From the NCBI RefSeq assembly GCF_018687715.1, contig NC_056762.1:39822864-39886863 (forward strand): a DNA stretch of 64,000 bases. Reading direction: 5' to 3'. Positions 47,693-61,726 of this stretch are shown here, in pieces. The position numbers were made by a program, and so were the translations under genes. The notes beneath the pieces are model-generated. The model was not told where the DNA came from, searched no databases, and was given only the letters and a program-made list of their open reading frames with translations. The DNA is from Carya illinoinensis (lineage: Eukaryota > Streptophyta > Magnoliopsida > Fagales > Juglandaceae). Each line of letters begins with the position of its first letter. The stretch's first letter is position 1.

Positions 47693-50106
47693 TTAATCAC
47701 TCAAATTAACATCGTAAAGATTTGTGAGAAGCTTGCTCGATGAAGAATGGTACTCTCGGGTGTCGTCCTTAGGGGGGAGAGAGATGGAGGAATCAATCCA
47801 AGGTCCATCCTCCAGTGATATGCCTTTCCGCATGTGACTGCGACTGTCTTGAGACGATGAAGAGATATTAGTTTGACTGTCTTGGGATCGCTTCTCAAAG
47901 GCTCTGAACCTTGCATCGGGGTTTGTTTCACTGCGCTTGATTATTGGTGCCTGAACTGCAATTTTTCCATCAAGCATACTTATTACGGAAGACATTGATG
48001 GTCTGAGAGTTGGAGAGGGGTTGGCGCATAAGAGAGCCAAGTTGAGCATTCTCATTGCCTCTTCAGTGGAGTAGCTTGACCCAAGACTTGGATCCACTAG
48101 GTCTAGAAGGTTTCCTTGCTCTTGTAGCACATAGGCCTTCAGTTACACGTAAAAAAAAAAAACACACAAAATTATTCATGATCTCATGCATACTTGCCAA
48201 CAAAAAACAGATGGCATGCATGAAGGAGGAGCATGTCGAAACCAAGCACAAGTGCACAGAATTACATTAGCATTTCCAGAAATAATATAAATAAGAACCC
48301 TTTTTTCATTGTTTAAAAAGTTTACAAAAAAACAAAGATCAATTTTCTGTCATGAGTTTATATACACGATTACAATATACACATGCTACCATAGTAAGTT
48401 GAGATAATTTTATTTATGTGTCCAAAGCGACCTTAATCATGGTAAACTAAATATATCAGTAAGAAGTAAGAAGTATATACTACGAGATATATTACCCAGT
48501 CTAGAAGAAAAACGAACTCATCCTTTGGCCTGTAACTTGTGTTGCTCTTCCCACTAACAATCTCCAAGGCAACTACTCCAAAGCTGTAAACATCTGCTTT
48601 GTCGGTCAAGTAACCCCTCATTGCATATTCTGGAGCCATATAACCTCTGAAGAAAAGCATAAAGCACTAGGACAGTGAGGAATTATGCCATTAGGTAAAA
48701 TGAAATCCAGCCTAGAGAGGCTTCTAATATCCATTGCAATGGCATCTAACATATTTTCTAAATGATGTGTAAAATCATTACTCCAATTTTTTTTTTCAGT
48801 ACCCTAGCATAAGATCCTTTATACAATAAAGAAATCCTGTTTAGAGAAGCTCAATGTAGAGGAAGATGTAGAGAGAGATGGGACTCACATTGTTCCAGCA
48901 ATTCTTGTGCTGATGTGTGTGTTCTCTTCTTCATCAAGCTTAGCTAAACCAAAGTCAGATATCTTGGCATTTAGATCCTTATCAAGGAGAACATTTGTTG
49001 CCTTTATGTCTCTGTGAACTATTTTCAATCTTGATTCCTCATGAAGATAAGCTAACCCCCTGGCTATTCCCAAGCATATCTTCTTCCTCATAGGCCAATC
49101 CAAGTGTAGCCTGTGCTCCTCGCGACCTAAATTGAAAACCAAGAGAGTTTTCAGTTATAAGTCAAACTATTGAAATACGCAAAAAATGGTTGTCACTGAA
49201 GGATTTACCAAAGAGTGCACGGGCAAGACTATTGTTTTCCATGTACTCATATATTAGTAACAACTGGTTTCCTTCGATACAGCATCCATAGAGCCTCACA
49301 AGATTTGGGTGCAGTAGTGCAGATATCATGCCTATCTCGGTGACAAATTCACGGCTCCCTTGCTTTGATTTGGAGGATAGCTGCTTAACAGCGATTAGAG
49401 CACCATCTGATAGTTCACCCTAAGACCAAGCAAAGCAATTTCAGAAAAGTATTTTCAGATATGTTTTTCCTATGGCTAAAATTGTTGCAGGTGGTCATTC
49501 ATAATTACCTTGTAAACTGGCCCAAAACCTCCTTCACCTATCTTATTTGCAGGGTCAAAGTTACTGGTGGCAGCTTTAATTTGTCTTAAGGTAAAATGAC
49601 CTGTTTGTAGATCTAGTCCACGTAGTTCTGTAAGAAGAAAAGAATTCAGAGAACTTCCACAATAAGAGAAGGAAGGAAACAGAAAAGAAAAAATAAAGAA
49701 TGTGATGGAATGTGTCTCTACCAGTACACACAATGAAACGCAGACATAAACGCATCCATAAAAAATGAGGATCGCTTTGTCCTCCAGTGGGATGTTAAAG
49801 GCTGATTAAACCAAAATGCAGTCCATTCTACATTTTGGTCTTGCACTTCAATATCTTCTCCAGGTATCACATCAACAAACATATAACAAAATAAATACAA
49901 CATATAAGTTCAAATGAGAATTAGAAATCCCACAATTTATTAACAATGACAATGCCAGCCATTACGAATTCCTGAAGGGTATGGACCTTTTACTAGCCAA
50001 TAATGGCATAAAAATGCCGAAGCTAGAGAAAGAGAGGATCACATCTTAAATCTATCTACTTCGAGTTTATGCATAGTTGTGCATGTGCAGGTGTGTGTGT
50101 GTGTAT

Positions 50107-50142
<36 letters not shown>

Positions 50143-53100
50143 ATAGTTCAGCTTCTAGCTAAAATTATCTATTAGTGGGTGGGTAGACAATACTTTTTAT
50201 ACTTTTTATGCGTGTGTGTATTTGTGCGATTAACTCACCATTATTGTCAAGGTCTTTCCCCCCCAGATAACCCTTCATACGGAGAGCTGCCAAAGCCAGT
50301 ACAAGGAGCACACATGACCCAAGTACAATGCCAGCAATAGCTCCGGCAGATAGACCGCGTGAAACATCAAAGTCTACGAGAAGAGAGGGATGTCTACATG
50401 AGAAGTTCCCCGTAAAAATGATAGAGATCCTAAGTCATGGCAAAAAAACTTACTTGCTTCCACTGAAATGGCAGAAATAAGAGGACCATAGACAGATAGG
50501 TAAGGAATGGCAGTAGTTCCTTTCCCTGCCCAGTACAAATGAATTTCCAGAGTGCTATCTTCAACAGAAACATCAAATTCCTTGATGGTGCCGTTACCAG
50601 CAACTTTAGCATCATCCATAATATTAAAATCCTTCAAAACTAAATTCCCCTGATAAAAAAAATTCAAAATTACATCCATTCTCTTTTAAACCCAAACAAA
50701 ACATTGACAGTTATCACATAACATACTGTCTCTTGATCTTAAGAAACTTTTATCGACTTACTTGAATTGAGACATCAAATATGCGCCTCCCCAGGCTGCT
50801 AAATGTCTGATCATCAGAAAAGATTATCTCAGCAAAGTAGAGCTTTACTTTGTAGCTTCCCTTTCGCAAACAAAGGCCGTAGTACTTAAGTGATAGTGGG
50901 GAAAGTCGGGCTGTTCGGTAGAATTCTGGGCCAGTCACGTTCAAAGAACCTGAACTCTCCGCGAGGTATCTAGTGTCTTGGTTACCATTGAAAACCCCTG
51001 TACTACTGTAAGCCCATTTATCAGAACTAGAACTAAATTGCGAGAAGCCACCCCTATTGGAATCCTCTTCATACTCCTTCCCCATGAATGTGATCCTTGG
51101 CCCTCCACAATTGATAAACAATTCATAATCTGCAGATATCATAATAACCATTTCATCTAATACTTCCATAGGTGTCTCCAATAAATAGACTTCTAAGTGC
51201 AGTTCTTAAAATGAACAATCTTTATATGTATCTATGCGTACTTTGTGGTTTTCTTGGACAGGGGAGGCCTTTCTTCAAACACCAACTGCTTATAAAAGTT
51301 GAAACTTTAGGTTCAGTCAAATAAATCTGTTTTGAATGCAAATTGAGAAAGCAAAATAAATGTGTCTTAAAAAGCAAAGAACTTACGAGTTGTCCCCAAG
51401 AGATGAATGACTGGAAACCATATTCCTGTATGATGATATGGATAATTTAAATGCAAGAGGAATGAATATATCAGTCATGTGTACACACAAACTACCATTT
51501 ATACAGCAGAAGTTTAATATTGAATTCATTTGCTTATCTCTTCAACGGGAATATCTTTGCATTCAGAAGTCATTAATGCTAAAAAAACTTACACAAATGA
51601 CTCATCTTCACAAGAAAGAGTTGGTGACCCAGAAAAATTGTTGTAAGATATATCCCTGTTGAAAAATCAGGTGCATTGGAAATTTAATCGACAAATCAAA
51701 CGAATATTCAATAACTACATATCTAAATATCTAAGCAAAATCAAGCTATCAAAAAATATCTAAACAAAATCTAAAACGAAACCCCTAGATATCAAAACCA
51801 AAATCTAAGAAAGCAATAAAACAATCAACACTAAGATTTTGGTAACAAAATAGAGACTCATTTGAAAAACCTCTTCAAAATCTAAAGAAATGTGCTAGTG
51901 GGCCGCCTAGCACTTACCACTAAAAGTAACACGAGCACAAATATGAGGGTTCATATTTTGATTTTTTATTTTGTAAAGATTTTTTAACATTTTTAATCAT
52001 TAAAAAAAATAAAAAAATATATACAATTTTACTAATAACCACTTCCTTAATCATTAAGTAAAAATAAATAAATTTAAAAAATTAAAATGCATGAGTGGTA
52101 AGATTAATGGGCTCCACTACATTTTTCAAATCTAAAACCAAACCCAAAGGTATCTACTATAGAAAACTTTTGTTACAAACCCACTAAACGACCCGTTCAC
52201 CTCCCCAACTTTGTGGCTCTAAAACCTCTAACCTTTTTCTATATGAATAATCTTGACGGAAGAACCTCTTCCACTTCAAACTGGAACTCCAGTGGCTGTA
52301 GGCTTTTCTGTGGTTTAGTATGAAAATAAAAATTAATGAGAGAGTATCTTGAGGATTCGATATGTTTCATGGAGTTTTCTCTCGAGGAAGACAATATAGG
52401 AGCTGTTGTGGCCAATCTCTACCCTAGAAGTCGCACATAATGATCAATGTATAGTTAGAGTTTCTTTAGGTCATTTGGGGACTCTGAATCTAAGTGAAAT
52501 GTTGTTTCCCACAATGTTCTCCGAAGAAAAGGTCGAGCAACTGCCAAGCAATCTCTCTGTCTAGTTTTTGGGTTAGCTCAATGTCGAGCTATTTTGACCT
52601 AGTATGCATTAAAATTTGAAGATCCTTGTAAACTAGGAATCAATAAAGAATTTAGTTAGCTTTCCAATGCCACCAAGATCACCTCAATAAGATGCCAGGA
52701 TCAAAAGTTAAGGCTGATTTAACATGCCAACACTTTTTTTTCCAATTGCAACCTAGACTCTACCCAACATATTTACAACCTAAGCTTTGTCATAAAAATA
52801 TGCCAACATGTTATTTTTATATCAACACCTACAATATCATCATAACATTGTTACACTTCTTACCTAAGAAAGAATGAAAACAAATAAAATGTCACAATTT
52901 ATCAAATGAGTCTCACAATCCAGAAAACAAAAATTTTTAAAAAGTAGCAGCAGCAAGAAATCACTAGTATATAGAAAATTTCACAGCCAAATGAAATGAA
53001 GATGCTCAGCTTAAAGTAGACTCACAAGTTTTTTTTTTTGTTCAATACCCACTCAGGTACTTTCCCACTTAACGAGTTGTTGTTTAAGAACCTACATCCA

Positions 53101-56100
53101 TAAAATGCATGTCATCTCCTTTCTTGCCAAGTGAACAGTCATTGTTGCAGAGGAGACAATTTGAGAACCAAATTAAACATGAAGTATTTGCATAAATAAA
53201 CTAATATTTAGTTCCTATGATTATCAGCTTACATAAAATCTAGTTGCAATGCTCCAATTTCATCTGGAATTCGGCCACTGATATTATTGAAGCTCAGATC
53301 TCTACAAGGAGAAAAAAACTTGTATGAACATATATATAATTATTTGTTTCGATGATTTACATACTAATGGTGGAAGCCAATTTGTTTAACAAAATTTATT
53401 TTCCAAAATTTTGTTCTAATGGATCAATCAAAACTCTATCCTCCATAAGGCAATTTCTAAGTTTCTTAGATGAATAAAGCCATCACCACAAGTTAGTACG
53501 TGATATTGCATAATCCTCCCTAAATCTTATAGGCTGATATATCTAGCAAGGGTATAAGCAGTGGGATATATCAAATTGAAATTATTCAATCGCCATAGCA
53601 TTTTCTATCTATGGAGAACATAATAATGAACAGGAAAAAATAAAAATAAATTTAAAATATATGAAAGAGAGAAAACCACCACCAGTTTCAACAGAATGAA
53701 GGACTAATATAAATGTTGTACATTGGCCGAATGATCTTCTCATAACAGAGAATCCAATTTTTTTACAATGCATAAGTATTTTTGTTGAACCATGAGCTGC
53801 CCATCCACTCAAAACTAATTCTTGTGCTTGCAAGTTTTTCATGGAATTAAACACCGCACCTTACATGTCTGATCTTAGAGCGGTTGCAGTGAATAGTATT
53901 GTGTACACACCCCAACAATACATACAATAAAAAATTAATTAATTTGGTTGAAACAATAGTCAGTATAATTTTATAATTTTTTCAATCCATATCAAATTAA
54001 TAAAAAATACTTTCTACAATCAAAAGGAAACTTGTACAAACAAACAATATTCTGCATAATTTTGTCAAATTTTGTTCATCACACGACCTTTTATTGAAGG
54101 AAGTTAGTTTTTTTTATTCTGTAATGACATGGAACCCAAAGACTGTAGACACAACATCTTTTTTACTTGGTTAAATACCGTACCCACACAAGAATTGGGT
54201 AAATAATTGGCTTTTCAACAATGATAAACTATCATCTTTTTACCGATGAAACTAAATTGTTTGCATCCAATGATTCAAACCTTTGACTTGGGAAGGATAA
54301 TTTCCAAGGCCAAAACCTTACCACTTGGGCTAACCCCTAAGAGTTAAAAATATTGGATGCATTATAATCGCAGAAGTCAAAAAGAAAAATGTATTCACCC
54401 AAAGAAAAATAACTTCAAAATCCGAACATCTTTATAATTAGTCCGTTTTAAGCAACTTACAATCTCTTCAATTTTGGCAACTCTCCAATATAAACTGGGA
54501 TTGAAGAAGTGATTAAGCAATTCCTAAGCTCCCTGAGAGCACAGAAATAAGAATTTAAGAAACAAAACAACAAAAGGCACAGCTTATTATACGATTAATG
54601 TTTGCTTAAAAGATTGAGCATTTATATATAACTTACAGATATTTCAACTTTTTCAAATCCTTCAAATTAGGGAATCCAATACTTGATCCTTTCAAATCAG
54701 ATATCCTCCTGACAAATAGGACAGATCAGTACAAATCAAATGTACCATCCTTCAGATTTCACATTTCTGCTCAATTAATGTCCAGGAAACATGTGCTCAC
54801 AATTCTTCTAAGTTCGTCAACTGGGATATGCTAGAAGGAATGGGGCCTTCCATGTCCGTGCCTTGCATATCACTGCCAAAAACAATCCTCAGATAGGACA
54901 GAAAAAATACTGAACTTTGATGACTCCAAAAACGGAAAGATGGCAGATAAAAGGAATGGAAGTACAAGACTCACAGTCTTGTAAGATTGATCCAATTCCC
55001 AACAAAATCGGGTATCTTCCCTGATATTCTGCTCCCATCTATCCTACTGCAGGCAGTAGCTCAAGTTTGAAGAATTTCTGAATTCTAAAAGCTGCATCTA
55101 CAAATAAAGTTTTATAGAATGGCACAACTTACAAATCAGATAAATTCTTTAAATTGCCAAATGTTTTCGGTATTGCATCTGTAAAATTGTTTCCAGAAAG
55201 AATGCTGCATGATAATGAAACATTAGATCATACTTTTCCTTGAAGCAATACGGCAACAAGAAGTGGTGCAATACAAGTGAGGTGCTGATTTAACATGAAT
55301 ATGACATGTTAGTCATGGATGTGTATGTCCCAAAAGAATGACAATAGAAACACCCTTTATTTATTTATAAAGTCTAGTTCCAGCCAACACACAACTAATA
55401 TGGGACCCAGTATTCATACAACTCCTGTACCATCCATGAGGCCAACATGTTCATAATCTAGAGATCAAATCCCTCTCAAGGACATTGGAGTACATGATGG
55501 GGTGCTAGGACTAATCGTAAGCTTAATTCCATCTATTACACAACCTATGGCACTTAGTACCAATGCAAGATCATCATAATCCACTTCTCAAACGTACTAC
55601 TTAAATCAATGCTTTCACAGTCCATATTATCCAAGAAGCATGATTGTAAAAGTAGATGGACCATAACCATGCAGACAGAAACATTCAAGCTTGACATATG
55701 AAAATGGCAACTATGGGCTTTTATTTCAGTCAACGCAGACAATAAGGAGCAAGTACTTTTGAATGAACAAAAACGGTGTGTTCTAAATCTTACAGTCCTC
55801 TCAAGTTGCTCAAATTTCCGAAGCTTTCAGGAAGTTGTCCTCCAAGCAGATTATCTTCCAAGACCCTGGAAAATGACACTTCAACTGTAATCTGGGTAGT
55901 ATATCATTCTTCTTTGATGACTTTTTTTTAAACTTTTTTTTTAATTAGCTAACAAACAACTCTAATTCATGACTTACAGCCACTCGAGTGAACTAATGTC
56001 GCCAATTTCCGGAGGAACTCCACTTATCCGGTTTCCCAAAAGGGACCTGCAGATTTCCAACTGTTACAGACTAACCAACCTGCTGACCCTTTGGCCAATA

Positions 56101-59100
56101 CCACCATGGCAAATAATGAAGGCCATCATAGATACAAATGCAAAATAGTACTTACAAACTGACAAGAGGGAGCTTAGCAAAACTTGTGGGAATTGATCCA
56201 TTGATATAATTGTGAGTGAGATCGCTGTTTAACAAAGGAAACTTCCCTTAGTCTTCAAGGTCATTATACAAATGGGTACCAATCTTCCATCCAAATTGGT
56301 TCAAAAAAAGGGAACAGGTTCCTTTGATGGTATTAATAACTTAATTTTTATGCCAAAAAAGAAAGTACTCTTTGTTGTTAACATGGCATGGCTTGCATTG
56401 TACATGCTTGGCTACCAAACTCGGAAAAATATTATGATCTTTCTACTAACCTAGTTTTGGTCTTATCCTATACTACACTCCTATCACATTGTGTTGATGC
56501 GGCATTGTTGATCCACCATCAGATTAGTCCTTATTTTTTAAAATAATAGATTCAAAAATTGATGGGCAATGACACGTCAACACAATGAGATAAAATTTGA
56601 GATGAGGATATAATATATAGTATTTTCCTTACCGTATTGGTTGTTTCTTTTACAATAAATGATGCTAGTGGTCTTCACAAGTTCTAAGAAAACCAATTCA
56701 AATCCTATTTGAAATATTATGATCTCTAGAACAGAAAGGTCTATCAAGGAATGCATGGGCGCCATGCGCAACGCCCCCCTCCCCCCCCCCCAAAAAAAAA
56801 AACAAATTTTACAAGTATTCCGTAACCAAGAATCTGAGTGGAAAATTGAGCAAACTGATGATGTAATGAGGTGAGTTGACATCTTTAATCTAGAAAAGTA
56901 GGCATTCCTCTTACAGTATTCGCAGATTAGTCAATTCTCCAAATTCAGCCGGTAGAACTCCAGTTAAATTGAGATCCTTCAGTTGACTGTCACACGAACA
57001 AAAGATGGATGAAAGCATTAAAAGAACTAAGATATATATAGTAATCTTATATATACCAGTTCCAAGAATTAGTACACTCAGAGACTACTCTAACCAAATT
57101 TTGATTAAAGGACTTCTAGTGTTTGTCAGAAAACAAAAAGTACCATGAGGTCATCCATGTTTTTGCACATTTATATATATTGTTGCTGCATATGTATACT
57201 GCAACTACAAGTTTTCAATACTAAAGATAAATATTTTCTTGCTGCCCATTAAAAAAAATATAAGGTTCATGATAAATCTAATGTTGGCATACATGCATAT
57301 GCATGTTTATCAAAGAAAATGCGGGAAAAAGAAATAGAAACGTCATACATTCCTGTGATGCTGCAAACCGTGGTATTACAGTCGCATGAGGCATTACGAG
57401 TTGGAGCGTCGATTGTATCTGTCAGGTTGACATTCCTAACCTGGCAAAAATTTTCGCTGCTACTCCAATTGAAGTTCTTTAATTTGATGGATATTGCTTT
57501 CAGAGCTTTCACTGTCAGATAAAACCAATTGTTTATCCAAATACATGTACGTTAGATGAAAATTAGGAATCATGCAAAGCAAAAACAAAAAAGGATTTGA
57601 AAAGCAACAATTAAGAGAAGAGAGATTATACAATTCTCTTGTCCTCAAAAGCAAATAAGTTATCATTAAAGCATTTCTCATTTATCAAATGGCATGAAGC
57701 CCAATAGTAAAAGAGATATAATGTCAACAAAATTCAGATATCATGAAACCAGCCCTAGCACTTTGCATTGCAATAGTAAAATAGTGACGCGTCGGTCTAC
57801 CAAGTCAAACCAACCAAGTTCAAAACCACCAGCTAGAGTTCGATCTATGCTTTTTAATCACGTGTCCGTCTACCAGGAAAAGTTTATGTTACCATATAAA
57901 AAAAATTAAAAATTATATGGTCTGAATTTATGAATAATAAAATTTTTATACGGAATTTATGAATAATAAAATTCTTTTTTTTTTTTAAAAAACAACTTTT
58001 CATTTTCCGTTCTAATATGTTTTAATTTGCAACCAAAAAAAAAGTCATCTCCAAACAATATTTTAAGATATAAATTAAATAATAAAATTTATTTATTAAT
58101 AGAGATCTTAAATATTTGAATATTTATTTTATATTCTATCCTATTTAATTAAAATACTCAACTCATTATCTCTGGTAGAAGAGAGTATTATGATATATGA
58201 AATAATAAAATAGTGATTTGAAAAGAAATGCTGTTTTCATAGGCATGGAAACACATCGCACCAATTAATGAAATTAGGAGAACAGAAATAGTAAAATAAC
58301 ATGCACATGGCAAGTTGCAAGTCCAAGGCATATTCAACTACACATTTTAATTGCAGGCAAAATGACGACCCACGGAAAATGAACCATAAAACCAAAAAAT
58401 TAAATAAATAAATAAAAAGTGACGCCAATTCAACCTTCAAAACTTTGAAAAAAAAAAAAACAAATAGAAATGCTTTGGGTCCTGAATTCGGGACCCAAAT
58501 TGTCTACCGAAAGATTTTTTTTTTTTTTTTTTTTTACTTAGTGATTAAAAAAATAAATTTTTAATAATATTGTAAATTTTTTAAAATATATAAAAAATAA
58601 AATACCTTCTCCTATGAGTATTCAAGCTATATCAATTTGTCTTTCTCTCCACTTATATACTTTATGAGTTGAGTCACAGCCACCAACTTGGAATCTAAAG
58701 TTGGGTCTACACAAGTGCAAAATATTCTTAAATATTTAAAAAAAAAAGTTATAATATTAATTAAAAATAATTACTTACTTAATTATTAAATAAAAAATAT
58801 CAAAATAAATTCTGGCCAAATATGTTAAAATGTTTTTATCATGCACCCTACTACTACAGCGGAAAGGTTATCCAACGCGCCTTATTTTTATTTTATTTAT
58901 ATATATATATATTTAAATATTTTTTTAAAAAAATTATAATATCATTTAAAAATATTTTTTAATCACTTTCGGTGGTCCTTTTATCATTAAAAAAGACGAA
59001 GGGGGACAAAAGAAAGAAAGAGACGGTCGACCCTCGTGACAATTTCATGCACGTAACAAATAATTAAATGAAAAGGTTGATATCTCAAATCTCATAAAGT

Positions 59101-60011
59101 AGCCTACCAAGTGGGCCCTCCGCCATACCTACAGTAGCTCCTAGATCTTCCGTGGACGGCGAAAGAATATGATGACTCTCTCGTCTTTATTTAACGTCAA
59201 AATCAATTGTGAATTTTTTATAATGTTTTATCCCAATATTGGGGATGGGGATGGCACTACAATTAAATCACAAACCCATAGTTTCCTTTAAAGATTAAGA
59301 TTCTGCTTGGTGAGTGAAATTTTTTATACGAGAATTTTAAGTTTTAAGATTAAATATTAAATTTTATTATTATTATTATTTTAAAATTTGAAAAAGTAAA
59401 AAAAAAATTAAATTATTTATTATATTTTATATGAAAATTTAAAAAAATTGTAATGATGAGATGAAAATTTTATATTTAAGATGAGAATTCTTTATGGCTA
59501 AAGAGTACCTAAAAAATAAAACACGACATTTGCAAAACAAATCTAACACAAACACTGTATAGAACCGTCTTCAAAACAGCCTTTGTTAATATTAATTTTA
59601 TTTTAAGATTTAAAAAAATTAAATTATTTATTATATTTTATAAAAAAATTTAAAAAAATTAGAATAATTATATGAGATTAGATGGTTTCTTAAATTAAAA
59701 TTAAAAAATAAAAACAAACTTAGGAACAAAAATTATAATTGCCTTGAAAGTTGGAAATGAAGAAATTAAAAACCATCTCGGCAGTCCTGGAAACAAAGTT
59801 GTCGCACAAATAAAGCGAATAGAGAGAGCAGTTGTAGCAACAAATTGTAAACGGCCACCCAGATGTCTAATTTCCGAAAGTAAAGGTACGTACCTTCGTT
59901 TTGTGGCAAGGGTGGAGCGTTCGTTCCAAACCCAGCAGTGAAGGAATTCAGGACCAAGATGCCAAGAACAAGAACATAGACAACCTTATGATCTGAGCTC
60001 AAGAACCCCAT
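47693..60011 (-). CDS. LRR/malectin receptor-like Ser/Thr kinase, copy B (LRR-VIII-2 type)
   Basis: Predicted plasma-membrane receptor kinase of 1022 residues in 24 exons. Exons: 60011-59894, 57511-57349, 56986-56915, 56224-56156, 56046-55978, 55865-55794, 55204-55133, 55046-54975, 54872-54801, 54708-54637, 54532-54461, 53301-53233, 53091-53026, 51655-51593, 51425-51387, 51288-51242, 51129-50762, 50649-50454, 50373-50239, 49627-49509, 49419-49209, 49126-48889, 48646-48496, 48136-47693. All boundaries are GT-AG and every phase joins. The domain order equals copy A: signal peptide, Cys-containing N-terminal cap, about eleven LRRs, [11 protein letters not shown] linker, malectin-like domain, one membrane span near 600-621, kinase with GEGGFG, Lys687, HRD Asp785, DFG Asp803. 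Exon 2 lacks one codon and exon 17 gains one relative to A. The C-terminus ends [11 protein letters not shown], which copy A has lost from its frame. Starting at 60011 is supported by an in-frame stop just upstream. Both copies look functional; expression is unknown. Confidence 0.94.
50092..50140. repeat. GT and GA microsatellites in an intron of copy B
   Basis: A short GT run followed by a GA run of about fifteen units lies in intron 19 and is absent from the matching intron of copy A. Confidence 0.85.
51887..52127. mobile_element. Mutator-like MITE in an intron of copy B (absent in copy A)
   Basis: The 241-bp insert is flanked by an exact 9-bp repeat, aaatctaaa (51878-51886 and 52128-52136). 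Copy A has a single such site at the matching intron position (near 19668). Ends gaaatgtgctagtgggcc and, from the other side, gaaaaatgtagtggagccc are imperfect inverted repeats. A 9-bp duplication is typical of Mutator-like elements. It is non-coding. Confidence 0.78.
57985..58835. other. Intron-1 segment of copy B, inverted relative to copy A
   Basis: This is the partner of 25385-25915. Here the phrases appear as their reverse complements, for example aaaatgaaccataaaacc and attttatattctatcctatt. It contains additional material not in A, including a long T run at about 58517-58538 and a small palindromic phrase ggtcctgaattcgggacc. Outside it, the intron aligns directly with copy A. Confidence 0.8.
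59313..59495. mobile_element. AT-rich MITE in intron 1 of copy B
   Basis: It shares termini and interior with the element at 10266-10440 in the opposite orientation (gagaattttaagttttaag; gatgagaattcttta). Copy A has no matching insert at the corresponding intron position (near 26340). Confidence 0.6.
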
Positions 60012-61726
60012 TTTCTTCTCCCAACAAACTCAAACTACTGCTACTGCTAAGGTCCAATACATAAGAGAGACAAAAGGCCAAGAATATCGACCACACTAAC
60101 AAAGACCAGAGGGAGAGAGAAGTCGACGAGGGGCTTGAATATAAGTGGACTAGAGCTTAGAATAAGACAAAACAAGTGGAATAGAGGTCGTTCAACGAGT
60201 AAGGAAACGAGAGAAAAATTAAAGAGAGATTCTTGTTGCAGCCGCTTGAGGGAACCTCGGCGTAACCGGGCGTCCACGTGGAAATGAAACTGTGCATTTC
60301 GTATGGATCAAAACGCAGCGTTCCCTCCCTAAAGAATTGAATTCCCTCCCACGGTCCCACCCAAGAGTTGCTCCCAGTGTCTTCAACCCGTAAGAAGACG
60401 AAAGTCCCTCCTACAGATTGTTGTTCCTAGTCAACCCACCATATATTTTGACAGAGTTGCCTGTAATGGGGCTCTGAATTGGATAACATTTGTATTATCA
60501 ATTGACATAGCAAGTGAGGAGTTTAGGGACAGAGTAGAGTTTCCATGCAAACCCAATATATGCTTCACGGAAAAGTTCAACTGCAAGTTATTAGTATCGA
60601 GTGGATTCCTTTATTATGCTAATCCAACTTCCAAAGAATAATCTCATTTCTGGGTTTTAAGGGATGCTAAAACCATTATTGGATGAAGCAGCTTACGCTA
60701 CGTCTTTCATCGATTCTTTCATACCAGATAGTTTGAGGACTTTCCTTTGTGATGATTTCCTACCTCTAGCAATAATAAACGAGAATGAAAGGTCTTATCC
60801 AAAGTGTGTAAAGTCATTTCTTCCTCAGTTTCCCCCAAGAAAACAAGAAGCCAGAAGAACCCACTGGTTCGGATATGTGCGATTTTATGAGTAACTACCC
60901 GAAAGTTCAATACTTCAACGTTGTAATCTACTAATAGAATCTGTAAAGTTTAGGTGGAGAGAGGGAAAGAGAAAATATTGAAAAACCCAGGATCTGACAA
61001 CTACCAACGAAAGCAGATCAATGAGAGAAAAATGGGTAGGTAAATTGAATTTGGATGGGATGCATCCAGCTCCAGTTGGATTGGGAGAGACCCACACGAA
61101 GACGATGGACAAAGATGGACGAGATCTACCAGTTGTTCACATGAAGAAGATCAGATCTACCAGTTGTTCACACCAAGACGAAAACGACGAGCTCTTCCTT
61201 CTTCCAGACCCGAAGACCGACGGTAGCTTCTGAAAATTTACTTCCCTCCTTTCCCTTTCTTTCGCCTGTTTTGTTTTTTTACTTTTTTTGTTTTTTAATA
61301 TAAATGCTTAGTGTTATTTCCACGTGGAAGCCGATTACGTCTTATTCAGTTCTTCCACCGACAGGCATTATCGCGTACACGGTACACCTGCGGAGACCGA
61401 TGACGTGGCGGGAGTCAACGTTTGTTTTATATATATATTTTTTTTAAATAACAAAAGTGGAGAAAGAAGAAGTCGATTACGAGAAGCGCCCGCCACTCTC
61501 TCTTCTTCCTCGCGACAAGAATAGCAACCATACTAACAAGAAAAATGATATTTGTTTGAACAAACAACATGCAATTATTTAAGAAAAAATAAATTAATAT
61601 AAAATTTGTATAAAAAAAGAAGTCGATTACGAGAAGCGCCCGCCACTCTCTCTTCTCCCTCGCGACAAGAATAGCAACCATACTAACAAGAAAAATGATA
61701 TTTGTTTGAACAAACAACATGCAATT
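60012..61726. promoter_or_regulatory. Upstream region of copy B
   Basis: The first roughly 180 bases match the upstream regions of the other two copies (ctactgctactgctaagg; gtcgacgaggggcttgaa). A stretch from about 60190 to 61310 has no counterpart upstream of copy A and carries short frames (plus 60664-60894 and 61021-61233) that I do not recognise. From about 61342 the shared upstream sequence resumes (attcagttcttccaccgac). The gacaagaatagcaaccat module is then duplicated as a direct repeat (61468-61576 and 61619-61726). No transcription start can be assigned. Confidence 0.5.
61468..61726. repeat. Direct duplication of a ~108-bp upstream module
   Basis: The stretch from agtcgattacgagaagcgcc to acaaacaacatgcaatt is present twice, at 61468-61576 and 61619-61726, almost identically, with 42 bases of AT-rich sequence between. 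The second copy stops exactly at the start of the copia LTR. Confidence 0.85.

Noticed and set aside
60664..61233. Two plus-strand frames (76 and 70 residues) upstream of copy B
   Set aside because: No domain recognised and no counterpart upstream of copy A. Coding status cannot be supported from sequence alone.
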